Assembly: GCA_000496135.1 (NCBI GenBank)
Contig: KI542675.1
Span: forward strand, 186,001-250,000
Direction: 5' to 3'
Source of the DNA: Thermoplasmatales archaeon E-plasma
Lineage (GTDB): Archaea; Thermoplasmatota; Thermoplasmata; Thermoplasmatales; Thermoplasmataceae
DNA length: 64,000 nucleotides
Of the stretch, positions 1 to 7,518 are shown piece after piece. How positions within the stretch are numbered: position 1 is the stretch's first letter; every line of letters begins with the position of its first letter. The notes beneath the pieces are model-generated. The model made no database searches. It was not told the origin of the DNA and saw nothing but the letters and a program-made list of their open reading frames with translations. The position numbers and the translations under genes are program-made.

Positions 1-514
1 TTTCATCTATTGATGGAATGGAAGAATTCACAGTTTTATTGATTTTCTCATAGAAAGAACTGTATTTCTCGTCGATTGGATTTCGATCTATCATCATTAC
101 ATTTCCATCTTTTACGACTTGCTTAGAAACACTCATTTCTACGAATGGTAAAAAATCATGAGATGCAAAGATATATTTTGTTCCTGCCTGCCTCATAGTT
201 TCCAGTATCTGATCAGGAGACTGCCGGACATCCACAGGGTGAATCACGTTGCCGGACAATGGAATCGAATACATCATCTTCGCGAAATCTATGTTGTTCC
301 AGCACATCACTGAAACGACATTGTCTTTCCCAATAAACCGGTTAATGGCAGAGGAATACAAAACAATATCATTATAAAAGTCCTCGAAGCTTGCCGATAA
401 CGATAGATCTTTTACGATGCCTTCCGGACGCCTGACCAGTGTTTGATCAAACAGTTTATCGAGCGTCAATCCGCTGTTATTAAATTTATACCTTGCCATG
501 CTATAACATGTCAT
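1..514 (-). CDS. Acyl-CoA synthetase (AMP-binding), N-terminal part, cut by window edge
   Basis: The minus frame is open from an ATG at 514 (or the in-frame ATG at 499) to the window edge, about 171 codons. The sequence includes VVSVMCWNNIDFAKMMYSIP followed by a GNVIHPVDVRQSPDQ stretch, the N-terminal pattern of fatty-acyl-CoA ligases of the AMP-binding (ANL) superfamily, where a solvent-exposed WNN loop precedes the small-molecule pocket. These enzymes adenylate a carboxylic acid with ATP and transfer it to CoA. The P-loop and C-terminal lysine lie outside the window, so substrate class and integrity cannot be judged. A palindrome with a TATA-like core lies 32-53 bases upstream of the first ATG. 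Confidence 0.72.
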   Translation of the reverse strand, partial: MTCYSMARYKFNNSGLTLDKLFDQTLVRRPEGIVKDLSLSASFEDFYNDIVLYSSAINRFIGKDNVVSVMCWNNIDFAKMMYSIPLSGNVIHPVDVRQSPDQILETMRQAGTKYIFASHDFLPFVEMSVSKQVVKDGNVMMIDRNPIDEKYSSFYEKINKTVNSSIPSIDE

Positions 515-545
515 AATACGTATTTATTTTTTATCTCAGATATAT

Positions 546-567
546 AGTTATGGTACCATATATAACT
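546..567. promoter_or_regulatory. Palindromic operator-like site upstream of acyl-CoA synthetase
   Basis: The 12-base perfect palindrome TATGGTACCATA (549-560) is nested in a wider inverted repeat, AGTTAT (546-551) and ATAACT (562-567). It overlaps an AT-rich TATA-like stretch in front of the minus-strand acyl-CoA synthetase. Its role as a regulator-binding site is inference. Confidence 0.4.
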
Positions 568-782
568 AAATTGGATCTGATAATCATAGCTTGATATTCG
601 TGCCCTTCCGATGGTCTCATGGTATCTTTATTGTAGCGTATAACATGGTCGCCTGAATCGACTTTGTCACATATTCATAGAATCGCCCGGGAGAATCTTC
701 ATCCTAATAAACAGGCATAATTGATTGCCATATTTTCATTAATCCTTTTGATTATTCTGTTCTCTTTCAGTACGAAAATGTC

Positions 783-2414
783 TTATATAGAATGGGCTCG
801 ACAGGACTTCATTATAGGTGTAATCAAGTCCAAAATGGAACGTGTAAACCTGATTGCATTAGTTGCAGCAGAACACACATTATGTCTATGGTTACGGGGG
901 GCTGTCTTTAAATTCACGAGACACATGTGGAAGGCGACCATAGATGAAAATGCCGAAATTATAGTGAATGAAGACAGAATGAACAGAACGAGGAAAGATT
1001 CCTGTATGGCAGAAGACATTGCTATGGCATTAATACCATATTTACCCAGATTCGTAGAAGTCATATGGCTCATCAAGTCTAATTCATTATACCTGAGATA
1101 GATGAACGCTGTTAGGAAAGAGAGGATAATACTTCCTCCCAAATTGCCCATAAATTGTACAATAGAACTTGACGCGCCAATATCTCTCGGTTCTGCTGAG
1201 TATTGCGCAGAAAGAGTTGTTGCAGCCAATGTAAAGCCAACGCCAAAGCCTATTGGGATTAGACCCTCCACCAAGCCTAAGACAGGAAGCGGTCCCACGA
1301 ATATATAAGGTTGTGTACTCGGTGATATTTTCAGAAGGGGGAGAAACCCAAGTGTCATGCAAATTGTCCCTACAATGCAAAAAAACCTGTAAGATAGCTT
1401 TGGTAATAAAATTCCTCCGAGTATAGATCCCAATACCATTGGAACGACGAAACCATAGAGAACATTTCTGAGTGTATTTGCCGTTCCGAAGAGAACCTCT
1501 GTTACAAATATGGCGATGAATGTACTAAGGGAAAAAAGAACTCCTCCACGAAAGAAACTAAGAAAACTGTCTGAAATTATTGTTTTATGCCTGAACATTC
1601 TGAGAGGTATAACTGGCTCTTTTGCAATCCGCATTTCTACTAGCAAGAAAAAGGCCAATAACACCAGTCCTGATGCAAGAAAGGTAATAGCTAGGGGGTC
1701 ACTCAGAGACCATCCTGAATATGCCATTTCTATTAAAGGGAGTGTCAGAAGTGAGATCCATGAAGCAAGTAGAATGGAGCCCAGATAATCAAACTTTCCA
1801 CGCAAAATAGGTTTTAGTGGACTCAGTAACATCCATACAAGAATGAAAGAGACCATGCCGAACGGAATATTCACGTAAAAAACCCATCTCCAGCTTGTCG
1901 TATCAACGATGAACGCTCCAATTTCGGGACCAACCACAATGGCAATTCCAATGAAGCTGGTTACTGCACCCGTCAATTTAGCACGCGCAGCAGGGGGTAG
2001 AATTACTGCTATCACAGCAAGCCCCACTGGAAGAAACCCACCACTCCCAAGTCCCTGAACTGCTCTGAACGCAATCAATTCAGGTAGATTCTGGCTTAAT
2101 CCTGCCAAGATTGAACCAATGATGAAGATGAATAATGTTACTAAAAGAATTATTTTCTTACTGAAGTGGTCAGAAAGCTTCCCAAATATAACCATCCCGA
2201 CCGCGGATGAAGTGATATAAGCATCGATAAGGAATGCAAGACCATTTGGCTGGTGTAACGCGCCAACTATGGCCGGCATTGCAGTTGTTACAATAAGATT
2301 GTCGAGAGCGCCCATGAGCACGCCGATTACAATTCCAACCATTATCAGATATGGGTGAATTGTTGGTTTTATTCTCTTATTAATTTCGTTACCTCTAGTC
2401 CCACCAAAAGACAC
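783..2414 (-). CDS. MFS drug-exporter-like transporter, DHA2/EmrB type
   Basis: A 543-residue polytopic membrane protein with about 14 predicted segments, the size of the 14-TM drug:proton antiporter-2 family. Visible signatures are motif D1-like LDNLIVTTAMP near residues 38-48, motif A-like GKLSDHFSKK after TM2, and VVGPEIGAF followed by WRWVFYVNIPFG in the motif C/TM6 region. The family expels hydrophobic compounds using proton influx. The start is GTG at 2414, immediately after the TAA of the MarR gene, so the two are almost certainly one transcript. The substrate cannot be read from sequence. The long C-terminal tail (about 45 basic residues after the last TM) is unusual. Confidence 0.85.
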   Translation of the reverse strand: MSFGGTRGNEINKRIKPTIHPYLIMVGIVIGVLMGALDNLIVTTAMPAIVGALHQPNGLAFLIDAYITSSAVGMVIFGKLSDHFSKKIILLVTLFIFIIGSILAGLSQNLPELIAFRAVQGLGSGGFLPVGLAVIAVILPPAARAKLTGAVTSFIGIAIVVGPEIGAFIVDTTSWRWVFYVNIPFGMVSFILVWMLLSPLKPILRGKFDYLGSILLASWISLLTLPLIEMAYSGWSLSDPLAITFLASGLVLLAFFLLVEMRIAKEPVIPLRMFRHKTIISDSFLSFFRGGVLFSLSTFIAIFVTEVLFGTANTLRNVLYGFVVPMVLGSILGGILLPKLSYRFFCIVGTICMTLGFLPLLKISPSTQPYIFVGPLPVLGLVEGLIPIGFGVGFTLAATTLSAQYSAEPRDIGASSSIVQFMGNLGGSIILSFLTAFIYLRYNELDLMSHMTSTNLGKYGINAIAMSSAIQESFLVLFILSSFTIISAFSSMVAFHMCLVNLKTAPRNHRHNVCSAATNAIRFTRSILDLITPIMKSCRAHSI

Positions 2415-2897
2415 TTATTCACCATCTGTTTTCTCCATACTACCCAGAACCTTTACCATAGTTCCCATAATTCTTGAGAACGCACTTATATCTTCTTTAT
2501 TGAGTGCCTTTTCAAGTTTCTCCGTTGTTGACTGTTGCAGCTTCTGAAACTTAAGCAGTCTCTCTGTTCCTTTCTCTAATATAGAAATTTCTACTCTCCT
2601 TCTATCTTCGCTGCTTCTTAATCGATATATATAATTTAATTTGCTCAATCCGTCAAGCAGATCAGTGATGCTTGGAAGGCTCGTTCCTGAATAGGATGAT
2701 ATCTCCTTGGGAGAAATTCCTTTTCGCACTGATATTACCTGCAACGCCCATGCCTGCTGCAATGTAAGACCTGCTTTTTTCGAATTTATCCTAGAAATTT
2801 TCGTGAATTTTGATATAAGTGTTCCAAAATCTGTCCAGACTTCCCCAATATTCTCAACTCTGTTGTTTAATATTTTATCTGATCCGTTTCTTGACAT
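2415..2897 (-). CDS. MarR-family transcriptional regulator
   Basis: 160 residues with a winged-helix core: ISPKEISSYSGTSLPSITDLLDGLSKL is the recognition-helix region, and RSSEDRRRVEISILEKG is the beta-wing with the DxRR motif typical of MarR. MarR proteins are dimeric repressors that release DNA on binding small phenolic or hydrophobic ligands. It sits directly upstream of an MFS exporter with no gap, the classic repressor-exporter arrangement. A near-perfect palindrome lies 18-30 bases upstream of its ATG and is a plausible autoregulatory operator. Confidence 0.86.
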   Translation of the reverse strand: MSRNGSDKILNNRVENIGEVWTDFGTLISKFTKISRINSKKAGLTLQQAWALQVISVRKGISPKEISSYSGTSLPSITDLLDGLSKLNYIYRLRSSEDRRRVEISILEKGTERLLKFQKLQQSTTEKLEKALNKEDISAFSRIMGTMVKVLGSMEKTDGE

Positions 2898-2910
2898 ATT
2901 AGGTAACTTA

Positions 2911-2927
2911 ATAGTTAGGAATCCTAA
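2911..2927. promoter_or_regulatory. Putative MarR operator
   Basis: TTAGGAATCCTAA (2915-2927) has perfect 6-base arms around one central base, with the flanking context TAGTTAGGA. A related TAGTTAGGA site occurs at 40369 before the second MarR-MFS cassette. Position between promoter and start fits repression; binding is inferred. Confidence 0.45.
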
Positions 2928-3024
2928 ATATATTTCTATTCACGACAAACCTTACTTTTATAAAGAATTGAAAAAGCGAATCTGAACCTCGCTTTCTTCT
3001 TGTTTTATAGGAATAACCGGGTAT

Positions 3025-3384
3025 TCAAAACTGCATAGTATCAGTTCTGAAGTCCAGTTTCAACCCAATCATTTGAAGTATTTCGACTCCAATTATGGCT
3101 GGAAAATCTATATTTTCAAGAATTATGAATTCCGGGTCAGAAACCACAACTCCGTTCAGTGTTAGATTTTTAAATGTCAGAGAACCATGCATATCTCGGA
3201 ATGATGACCCTGGAATTGAAACAGGAATTTCACTGTAAGATATAAATCCAAGTTGTTCCGGTCTGATTCCATTGGGTAATTCAGTACTGATATAATTCCC
3301 TTCAGCTCCCGAATCTATCAAAGCAGAGACTTTGACACTCTTGATTGTCCCCTTTATTTCAACCTGTTCGATGATCAATCCCAT
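3025..3384 (-). CDS. Retropepsin-like aspartic protease domain protein
   Basis: A 119-residue single-domain protein. ALIDSGAEGNYIS (residues about 21-33) carries the Asp-Ser-Gly active-site triad motif of retroviral-type aspartyl proteases. The C-terminal PAIIGVEILQMIGLKLDF matches the hydrophobic-Gly motif that follows the flap in this fold. Such half-size pepsins act as homodimers. No signal peptide or membrane segment is visible, so it is probably cytosolic. It lies 14 bases downstream of the 83-residue gene on the same strand and is probably cotranscribed with it. The substrate is unknown; clan AA fold is fairly secure, actual protease activity is inference. Confidence 0.68.
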   Translation of the reverse strand: MGLIIEQVEIKGTIKSVKVSALIDSGAEGNYISTELPNGIRPEQLGFISYSEIPVSIPGSSFRDMHGSLTFKNLTLNGVVVSDPEFIILENIDFPAIIGVEILQMIGLKLDFRTDTMQF

Positions 3385-3398
3385 TTGAAAAAGAGTCC

Positions 3399-3650
3399 TC
3401 AGGTTGGGTTCTCTAAAAATGCCTCAACTTTTCTGGTTGTATCATTGATTATCAATGCGGCAATTATACCTGTCTTTTGCTTTTTATCTCCTATTTCTAT
3501 GTCTCTTGAATAGACAACAACAATATTCCAATAACCCTGATAGAATTTTGCGGACGCAATCCTAACAGGTCCTTCTATACCTAGATCTTTTAGGTGCTTT
3601 TCTACTGTGAGTCTCACATCTTTAATGTCCATCTGGACCTCTTGATCCAT
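3399..3650 (-). CDS. Small conserved-looking protein of unknown function
   Basis: An 83-residue acidic/basic mixed protein with a helix followed by beta-rich sequence (GYWNIVVVYSRDIEIG, then GIIAALIINDTTRKVEAFLENP). This resembles PepSY-like or small alpha+beta domains in general layout, but I do not recognise a family. No membrane segment is present. ATG at 3650; an in-frame ATG at 3632 is an alternative. It precedes the retropepsin-like gene by 14 bases, so the two probably form a unit and may work together as a protease and its substrate or inhibitor, which is only a guess. Confidence 0.55.
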   Translation of the reverse strand: MDQEVQMDIKDVRLTVEKHLKDLGIEGPVRIASAKFYQGYWNIVVVYSRDIEIGDKKQKTGIIAALIINDTTRKVEAFLENPT

Positions 3651-3884
3651 AGCATATATATGATAATAAGTTTAATAAGCATTGTTTTGGATTTCAGTCT
3701 ATAAATTTTCTCCTGAAAATACAATGCGCGAGTAAAGTTTTAGGCTTTGAGAAATATAATTATATTAATACTATTATATTTAGCGGCTCTACCACATTTA
3801 TTCAACATATTGAGAGACTTTCGCCTCAGCCTGAGTTTCAACTGACGCGCAAAGGTTTATACTGATTATTCTATTATAAAATTA

Positions 3885-4100
3885 ATGAGATTTACAGTGG
3901 TCATGGAGAAGGATGAGGATGGAATATATGTGGTTACAGTTCCAGCTTTGCCTGGGTGCATATCTGATGGGTGCACTGTAGAAGAGGCCATGTCAAACAT
4001 AAGGGAAGCTATCCGGGGGTTTATAGACGACATGAATGCAGATGGAGAGACCATTCCCCATGACATAGACATCATTGGAAACATTGAACTCAATGCCTAA
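3885..4100 (+). CDS. hicB: HicB-family antitoxin (UPF0150-like)
   Basis: 71 residues: MRFTVVMEKDEDGIYVVTVPALPGC gives the partial RNase-H-like HicB fold with the diagnostic PALPGC motif, then SDGCTVEEAMSNIREAI. HicB proteins neutralise the HicA mRNA interferase. A TATA-like tttata box at 3856-3862 stands about 25 bases before the ATG, suggesting a leaderless transcript. The following hicA overlaps by 8 bases, giving antitoxin-first order. This protein is only the HicB core without a separate DNA-binding domain. It is intact whereas its partner is frameshifted. Confidence 0.82.
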   Translation: MRFTVVMEKDEDGIYVVTVPALPGCISDGCTVEEAMSNIREAIRGFIDDMNADGETIPHDIDIIGNIELNA

Positions 4101-4313
4101 GCATCCGTCTGTTTCTGGAAAAGATACCGTGAAAGCTCTTTCTAAAGTTGGATTTAGACTCAGGAGACAGGTTGGAAGTCATATGATACTGAAAGAGAAT
4201 CAGATGGAAAGAGGGTGGCAATTCCAAACCACGATGAATTGCCAAAAGGCACACTGAGAGCAATAATTAGGCAATGCGACCTTACTGTAGAGGAATTCAT
4301 TGGGTTATTGTGA
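4093..4313 (+). pseudogene. hicA: HicA-family toxin, frameshifted
   Basis: From the ATG at 4093 the frame reads MPKHPSVSGKDTVKALSKVG, then FRLRRQVGSHMILKEN, the HicA dsRBD-like fold with the catalytic His in GSH. At about 4200 it leaves the family pattern and stops at 4255-4257. The next frame, from about 4203 to the TGA at 4311-4313, continues the family exactly: DGKRVAIPNH then DELPKGTLRAIIRQ and LTVEEFIGLL. The shift corresponds to one missing base near AATCAGATGG. No obvious slippery heptamer is visible, so a disabling mutation or a sequencing error is likelier than programmed frameshifting. The toxin would be non-functional if the shift is real. Confidence 0.8.
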
Positions 4314-4382
4314 ATTGCCGTAAAATCTTATGAATTTCAAAATACACAATTCAAAACAATTGGAGCGAGATTAGTAGATCGA

Positions 4383-4862
4383 CTAATCTTCGTTACTGTC
4401 ATTCTTTTTCCTTTTTGATACATAATCTCCAGGTATCATCTGAAATGCAATGTTGGCTCTGTTCCATGAGTTTATGCTTATTACCGCTCCTGTTAGTTCG
4501 ACAAGTTCAACCTCGTTAAATTCTTTACTTACTTCCTCAAACAGTTCATCGGTTATGTGATTTTCAGAAATTAGAGTAACCGCCTCCGTCCACTTAAGTG
4601 CCATTTTTTCCCGATTCGTAAACTGTGGAGATTCTTGCCATGCATTTAGAAGAAATATTCTCTGAGGAGATTCACCGGATTCCATCGCATCCTTGGTATG
4701 CATATCTATGCACCATGCGCATCCATTTATTTGGGATGACCTTATTTCTACCAAGTCTAGAAGGCTTTTTTCTAGGTTACTATTAGCCAGATATTTTGAA
4801 AAGCCAAGCATTGCCCCATACAGTCCGGGAGATACTGATTTATAATTAGTCCGCTTAAACAT
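4383..4862 (-). CDS. AhpD-like / carboxymuconolactone decarboxylase family protein
   Basis: The motif LVEIRSSQINGCAWCIDMHTKDA has the EIxxSxxNGCxxC...H arrangement of AhpD-like alkylhydroperoxidases, in which the CxxC pair and a nearby His reduce peroxides. The remaining sequence (REKMALKWTEAVTLISENHI and LVELTGAVISINSWNRANIAF) fits the all-helical family. I prefer the ATG at 4862 (MFKRTNYKSVSPG), since the 17 residues before it in the longer frame are unlike the family; this gives 159 residues. Likely a cytosolic antioxidant enzyme. Its reductant partner is not encoded nearby. Confidence 0.82.
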   Translation of the reverse strand: MFKRTNYKSVSPGLYGAMLGFSKYLANSNLEKSLLDLVEIRSSQINGCAWCIDMHTKDAMESGESPQRIFLLNAWQESPQFTNREKMALKWTEAVTLISENHITDELFEEVSKEFNEVELVELTGAVISINSWNRANIAFQMIPGDYVSKRKKNDSNED

Positions 4863-4943
4863 GAAATTCAAAGAGTTATTCCTGATAATGATATAACAAT
4901 ACCGTAGTCCCATTTTCGTGGACTTCCAACAACTGGTGGTAAA

Positions 4944-5015
4944 TGGGCCCGACCGGATTTGAACCGGTGGCCTCCTCCGTGTCAGGGAGGCATCATACCG
5001 CTAGACTACGAGCCC
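4944..5015 (-). tRNA. tRNA-Val (anticodon GAC)
   Basis: The reverse complement folds as a cloverleaf. The acceptor stem pairs GGGCTCG with CGGGCCC, the D arm contains GTAGTCTAGCGGTA, the anticodon stem CCTCC/GGAGG encloses loop CTGACAC (anticodon GAC, codon GUC), and the T arm is CCGGTTCAAATCCGG. Discriminator is A; CCA is not encoded. No intron is seen. Confidence 0.95.
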
Positions 5016-5116
5016 TTTAGGGTTGATAAAATAAAGGTTATTTATGTTTTCTAAAGCATCACCGGCACATATAGGTGCTACGAACAAACTATTATTCTCA
5101 TGTTCATATTGCGTGT

Positions 5117-5959
5117 ATGGAAAATATCATTTATCTTCATGGTGGTGTTGGAGGGCGTACCGATTATTCAGAAAGAGTCCGTGGGTACGCAATGAATTCC
5201 ATGACCACAGATTCACTTGAATCTGCCATACATGGCGTTATGCAGATGGAAGACGATCCTGATTTCAACGCAGGAACCGGGTCTTATCCGAGAATTGACG
5301 GGAGTATTCAGATGGATGCTGCTGTGATGACTGAATCTGCATTCGGATCTGTCATAGCAATAGAACAGGTGAGAAATCCGGTTCTTGTTGCAAGAGATGT
5401 AATGGAGAAATCGCCGCATGTTATGATGTCCGGAGACGGTGCAATTGAATTTGCAAGGAAGATGGGACACGGATTCTATGATGTATCCACGGAGAGAACC
5501 ATGGAGAGACACATTAAGATGATGGCCAGGCTCAGGGAAGGAACTGAAAATCTCAGTGAAAAAGAAAAATTTATCAGGAATATTATGGGGTTTGGTGAAA
5601 GTACAGGAGATACCGTGGGTGCAATTGCAAGGATCAATGGAAAGTTCGCCGTTGCTGTTTCTACAGGAGGATCGGTGCCAATGCTCAGAGGGCGTGTTGG
5701 CGATACCCCCATTATTGGCTGTGGATTTTATTGTGGGCCAAAGGGAGGAATTGTAACAACCGGCATAGGAGAGGAGATTACGAAAAGGATGCTCTGCTAT
5801 AACATATACAATCAAATAGGATCAGATTCCCTGAAAAATATTCTTGAAAAGGCAGTTAAGGAGTTTGGAGATATTCATGTTGGTATCATAGCTGTTTCAA
5901 GAGATGAGTATGCAAGCTCTGCCAATGGCATAATGTCAACCGGAATACACATATTTTAA
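5117..5959 (+). CDS. Isoaspartyl peptidase / plant-type L-asparaginase
   Basis: A 280-residue Ntn-hydrolase precursor. LHGGVGG (residues 7-13) and FNAGTGSYPRIDG (50-62) are family signatures. GDTVG (164-168) holds Thr166, the expected autocleavage site and N-terminal nucleophile of the beta subunit. STGGSVPMLRGRVGDTPIIG follows as the substrate-binding region. The enzyme removes beta-aspartyl residues from peptides and hydrolyses L-asparagine. I start at the ATG of MENIIYLHGG; the preceding 14 codons from a GTG at 5075 are unlike the family. Cytosolic. It stands alone between tRNA-Val and the egsA operon. Confidence 0.88.
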   Translation: MENIIYLHGGVGGRTDYSERVRGYAMNSMTTDSLESAIHGVMQMEDDPDFNAGTGSYPRIDGSIQMDAAVMTESAFGSVIAIEQVRNPVLVARDVMEKSPHVMMSGDGAIEFARKMGHGFYDVSTERTMERHIKMMARLREGTENLSEKEKFIRNIMGFGESTGDTVGAIARINGKFAVAVSTGGSVPMLRGRVGDTPIIGCGFYCGPKGGIVTTGIGEEITKRMLCYNIYNQIGSDSLKNILEKAVKEFGDIHVGIIAVSRDEYASSANGIMSTGIHIF

Positions 5960-5975
5960 AACCGGGGTGTCAAAA

Positions 5976-5983
5976 TTTATATG
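5976..5983 (+). promoter_or_regulatory. TATA-like box for the egsA operon
   Basis: The TTTATATG box lies 24-31 bases upstream of the egsA ATG at 6007, the spacing expected when transcription begins at or just before the start codon. No Shine-Dalgarno is present in between. Confidence 0.5.
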
Positions 5984-6006
5984 CTGCAATCTAATGATAG
6001 TGAGAT

Positions 6007-7065
6007 ATGGAGTTTGAAAAGTTCCGGACCATGCAGTTCCCAAGGGACATTTATGTAGGTCACGGCGTTCTTTCACAGATCAAGAATATAGCCAAAAGAA
6101 ATATACGTGAAGGAACAGTTGTTATTATAACCGGAGAAAACACAATAAAACTGGCAGGAAATGAGGTTTCAAATCATCTCACAGATGCAGCAATAGATAA
6201 TCATATTATTGTTACAGGCGCCGCTTCATATGAAAACCTTGAATCATGCATATCCCAGTCAAAGGAATTTAATGCAGGTCTTATGGTAGGAGTCGGTGGA
6301 GGAAGCAAGATCGATATCGCCAAGAAAATTGCATATATTATGAATATACCATTTGTAAGTGTCGCTACAACACCAAGCCATGACGGCATCGCGTCTCCAA
6401 GAGCTTCAATTAAAAAGAATGGATGGTCAGTTTCAGAACAGGCGGCAATGCCTGTTTCCATAATAGCAGATACCTCCATAATGGTAAAGGTTCCATTCAA
6501 ATATCTTGCCGCTGGAGCAGCAGATGTAATATCGAACGAAACGGCAATACTTGACTGGAAGCTTGCGAACAGGATCAAGGGGGAGGAGTTCAGCAGCAGT
6601 GCAGCTGCAATAGCTGAATATGCCGCGAAGGAACTTATTGAGAAGGCTCACCTTATTCTTCCAGGAGTAGAGGAATCTGTCTGGCTGGTGGTAAAGCAAA
6701 TACTTGCATCAGGAACATCCATGGCAATAGCATCGTCTTCAAGGCCTGCCAGCGGCAGTGAACATCTCATTGCACATAACCTTGAAAATCTGGCCCCTGG
6801 AAAAGCCATTCATGGAGAGCAGTGTGCAATAGGTTCCGTAGTATCCATGTTTCTCCATGGCGGTGACTGGAAATCACTTGTTTCAACATATTCAAAATTT
6901 GGCCTGTCTGTTAAGGCAAGGGATTATGGAATACCTGAAGATTTAATGATTGAAGCTGTGAGAACAGCTCACAGAATAAGAAAAGAAAGATATACTATTT
7001 TAGGAGAGGTAGATTTAAGCAGAGAGGCATCTCAAAACGCTCTCTATATAACTGGAATACTTTAA
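6007..7065 (+). CDS. egsA: sn-glycerol-1-phosphate dehydrogenase [NAD(P)+]
   Basis: 352 residues, the usual family length. GVGGGSKID (95-103) is the nucleotide-binding glycine loop. TPSHDG (122-127), SEHLIAHNLE (251-260) and IHGEQ (268-272) supply the Zn and substrate ligands of the family. The enzyme reduces dihydroxyacetone phosphate to sn-glycerol-1-phosphate, the stereospecific backbone of archaeal ether lipids. It is therefore a strong marker that the chromosome is archaeal. First gene of an operon with UPF0179 and a TGS GTPase (gaps of 14 and 1 bases). Confidence 0.95.
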   Translation: MEFEKFRTMQFPRDIYVGHGVLSQIKNIAKRNIREGTVVIITGENTIKLAGNEVSNHLTDAAIDNHIIVTGAASYENLESCISQSKEFNAGLMVGVGGGSKIDIAKKIAYIMNIPFVSVATTPSHDGIASPRASIKKNGWSVSEQAAMPVSIIADTSIMVKVPFKYLAAGAADVISNETAILDWKLANRIKGEEFSSSAAAIAEYAAKELIEKAHLILPGVEESVWLVVKQILASGTSMAIASSSRPASGSEHLIAHNLENLAPGKAIHGEQCAIGSVVSMFLHGGDWKSLVSTYSKFGLSVKARDYGIPEDLMIEAVRTAHRIRKERYTILGEVDLSREASQNALYITGIL

Positions 7066-7079
7066 GGTGGTAATTGTTT

Positions 7080-7517
7080 ATGTCAAAAATTTCGCTCATT
7101 GGAGTTGATCAGGCACGGGAGGGTAACGTCTTCACTTTCGTTACTCCCCTGCAAACATGCGGAGAATGCAGGATAAAAAATGTATGCTTTAACCTTGAGG
7201 CCGGGAAAACCTACAGAATTTCAAAGGTAAGGGAGAAGATTAACCCCTGCTTTGTTTATAATCAGGGGAAGGTTTCCACAATAGAGGTTGAGGAAGTTGA
7301 TGAATCCCTGAATATCAGGTATGGCAACAGGCTTCAGGAAGGGTCTACTATCAACGTTTCAGGAATGAAATGTGATCATATATCATGTCCGGAGATCGAG
7401 ACCTGCAATCTTATTCATAAGAAAGATTCCATGAAGGTAACCGTGAACAGGATCAATGAAAAAATCGATTGCCCGAAGGGATATGACATGAGAAGAGTTT
7501 CTGTAAAGATACATTGA
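7080..7517 (+). CDS. UPF0179 family protein
   Basis: A 145-residue cysteine-rich archaeal protein of unknown function. The spaced cysteines CGECRIKNVC and CDHISCPEIETC look like metal ligands. KTYRISKVREKINPC and CPKGYDMRRVSVKIH match the UPF0179 pattern as I know it. ATG at 7080 is chosen because AGGTGG ends 9-10 bases upstream; a TTG at 7074 is possible. Between egsA and the GTPase, probably in one operon. Zinc or iron-sulfur binding is inference. Confidence 0.8.
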   Translation: MSKISLIGVDQAREGNVFTFVTPLQTCGECRIKNVCFNLEAGKTYRISKVREKINPCFVYNQGKVSTIEVEEVDESLNIRYGNRLQEGSTINVSGMKCDHISCPEIETCNLIHKKDSMKVTVNRINEKIDCPKGYDMRRVSVKIH

Positions 7518-7518
7518 T

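Noticed and set aside
721-1101. Plus-strand 126-codon frame opposite the MFS gene
   Set aside because: It lies wholly or mostly antisense to the C-terminal part of a clear MFS transporter and has no family motif.
4195-4206. Programmed frameshift in hicA
   Set aside because: No slippery heptamer or stimulatory structure is apparent; a plain deletion or sequencing error is simpler.
5213-5815. 200-codon minus frame
   Set aside because: It is antisense to the isoaspartyl peptidase; its composition is Cys/His/Ser-rich in the way shadow frames are.
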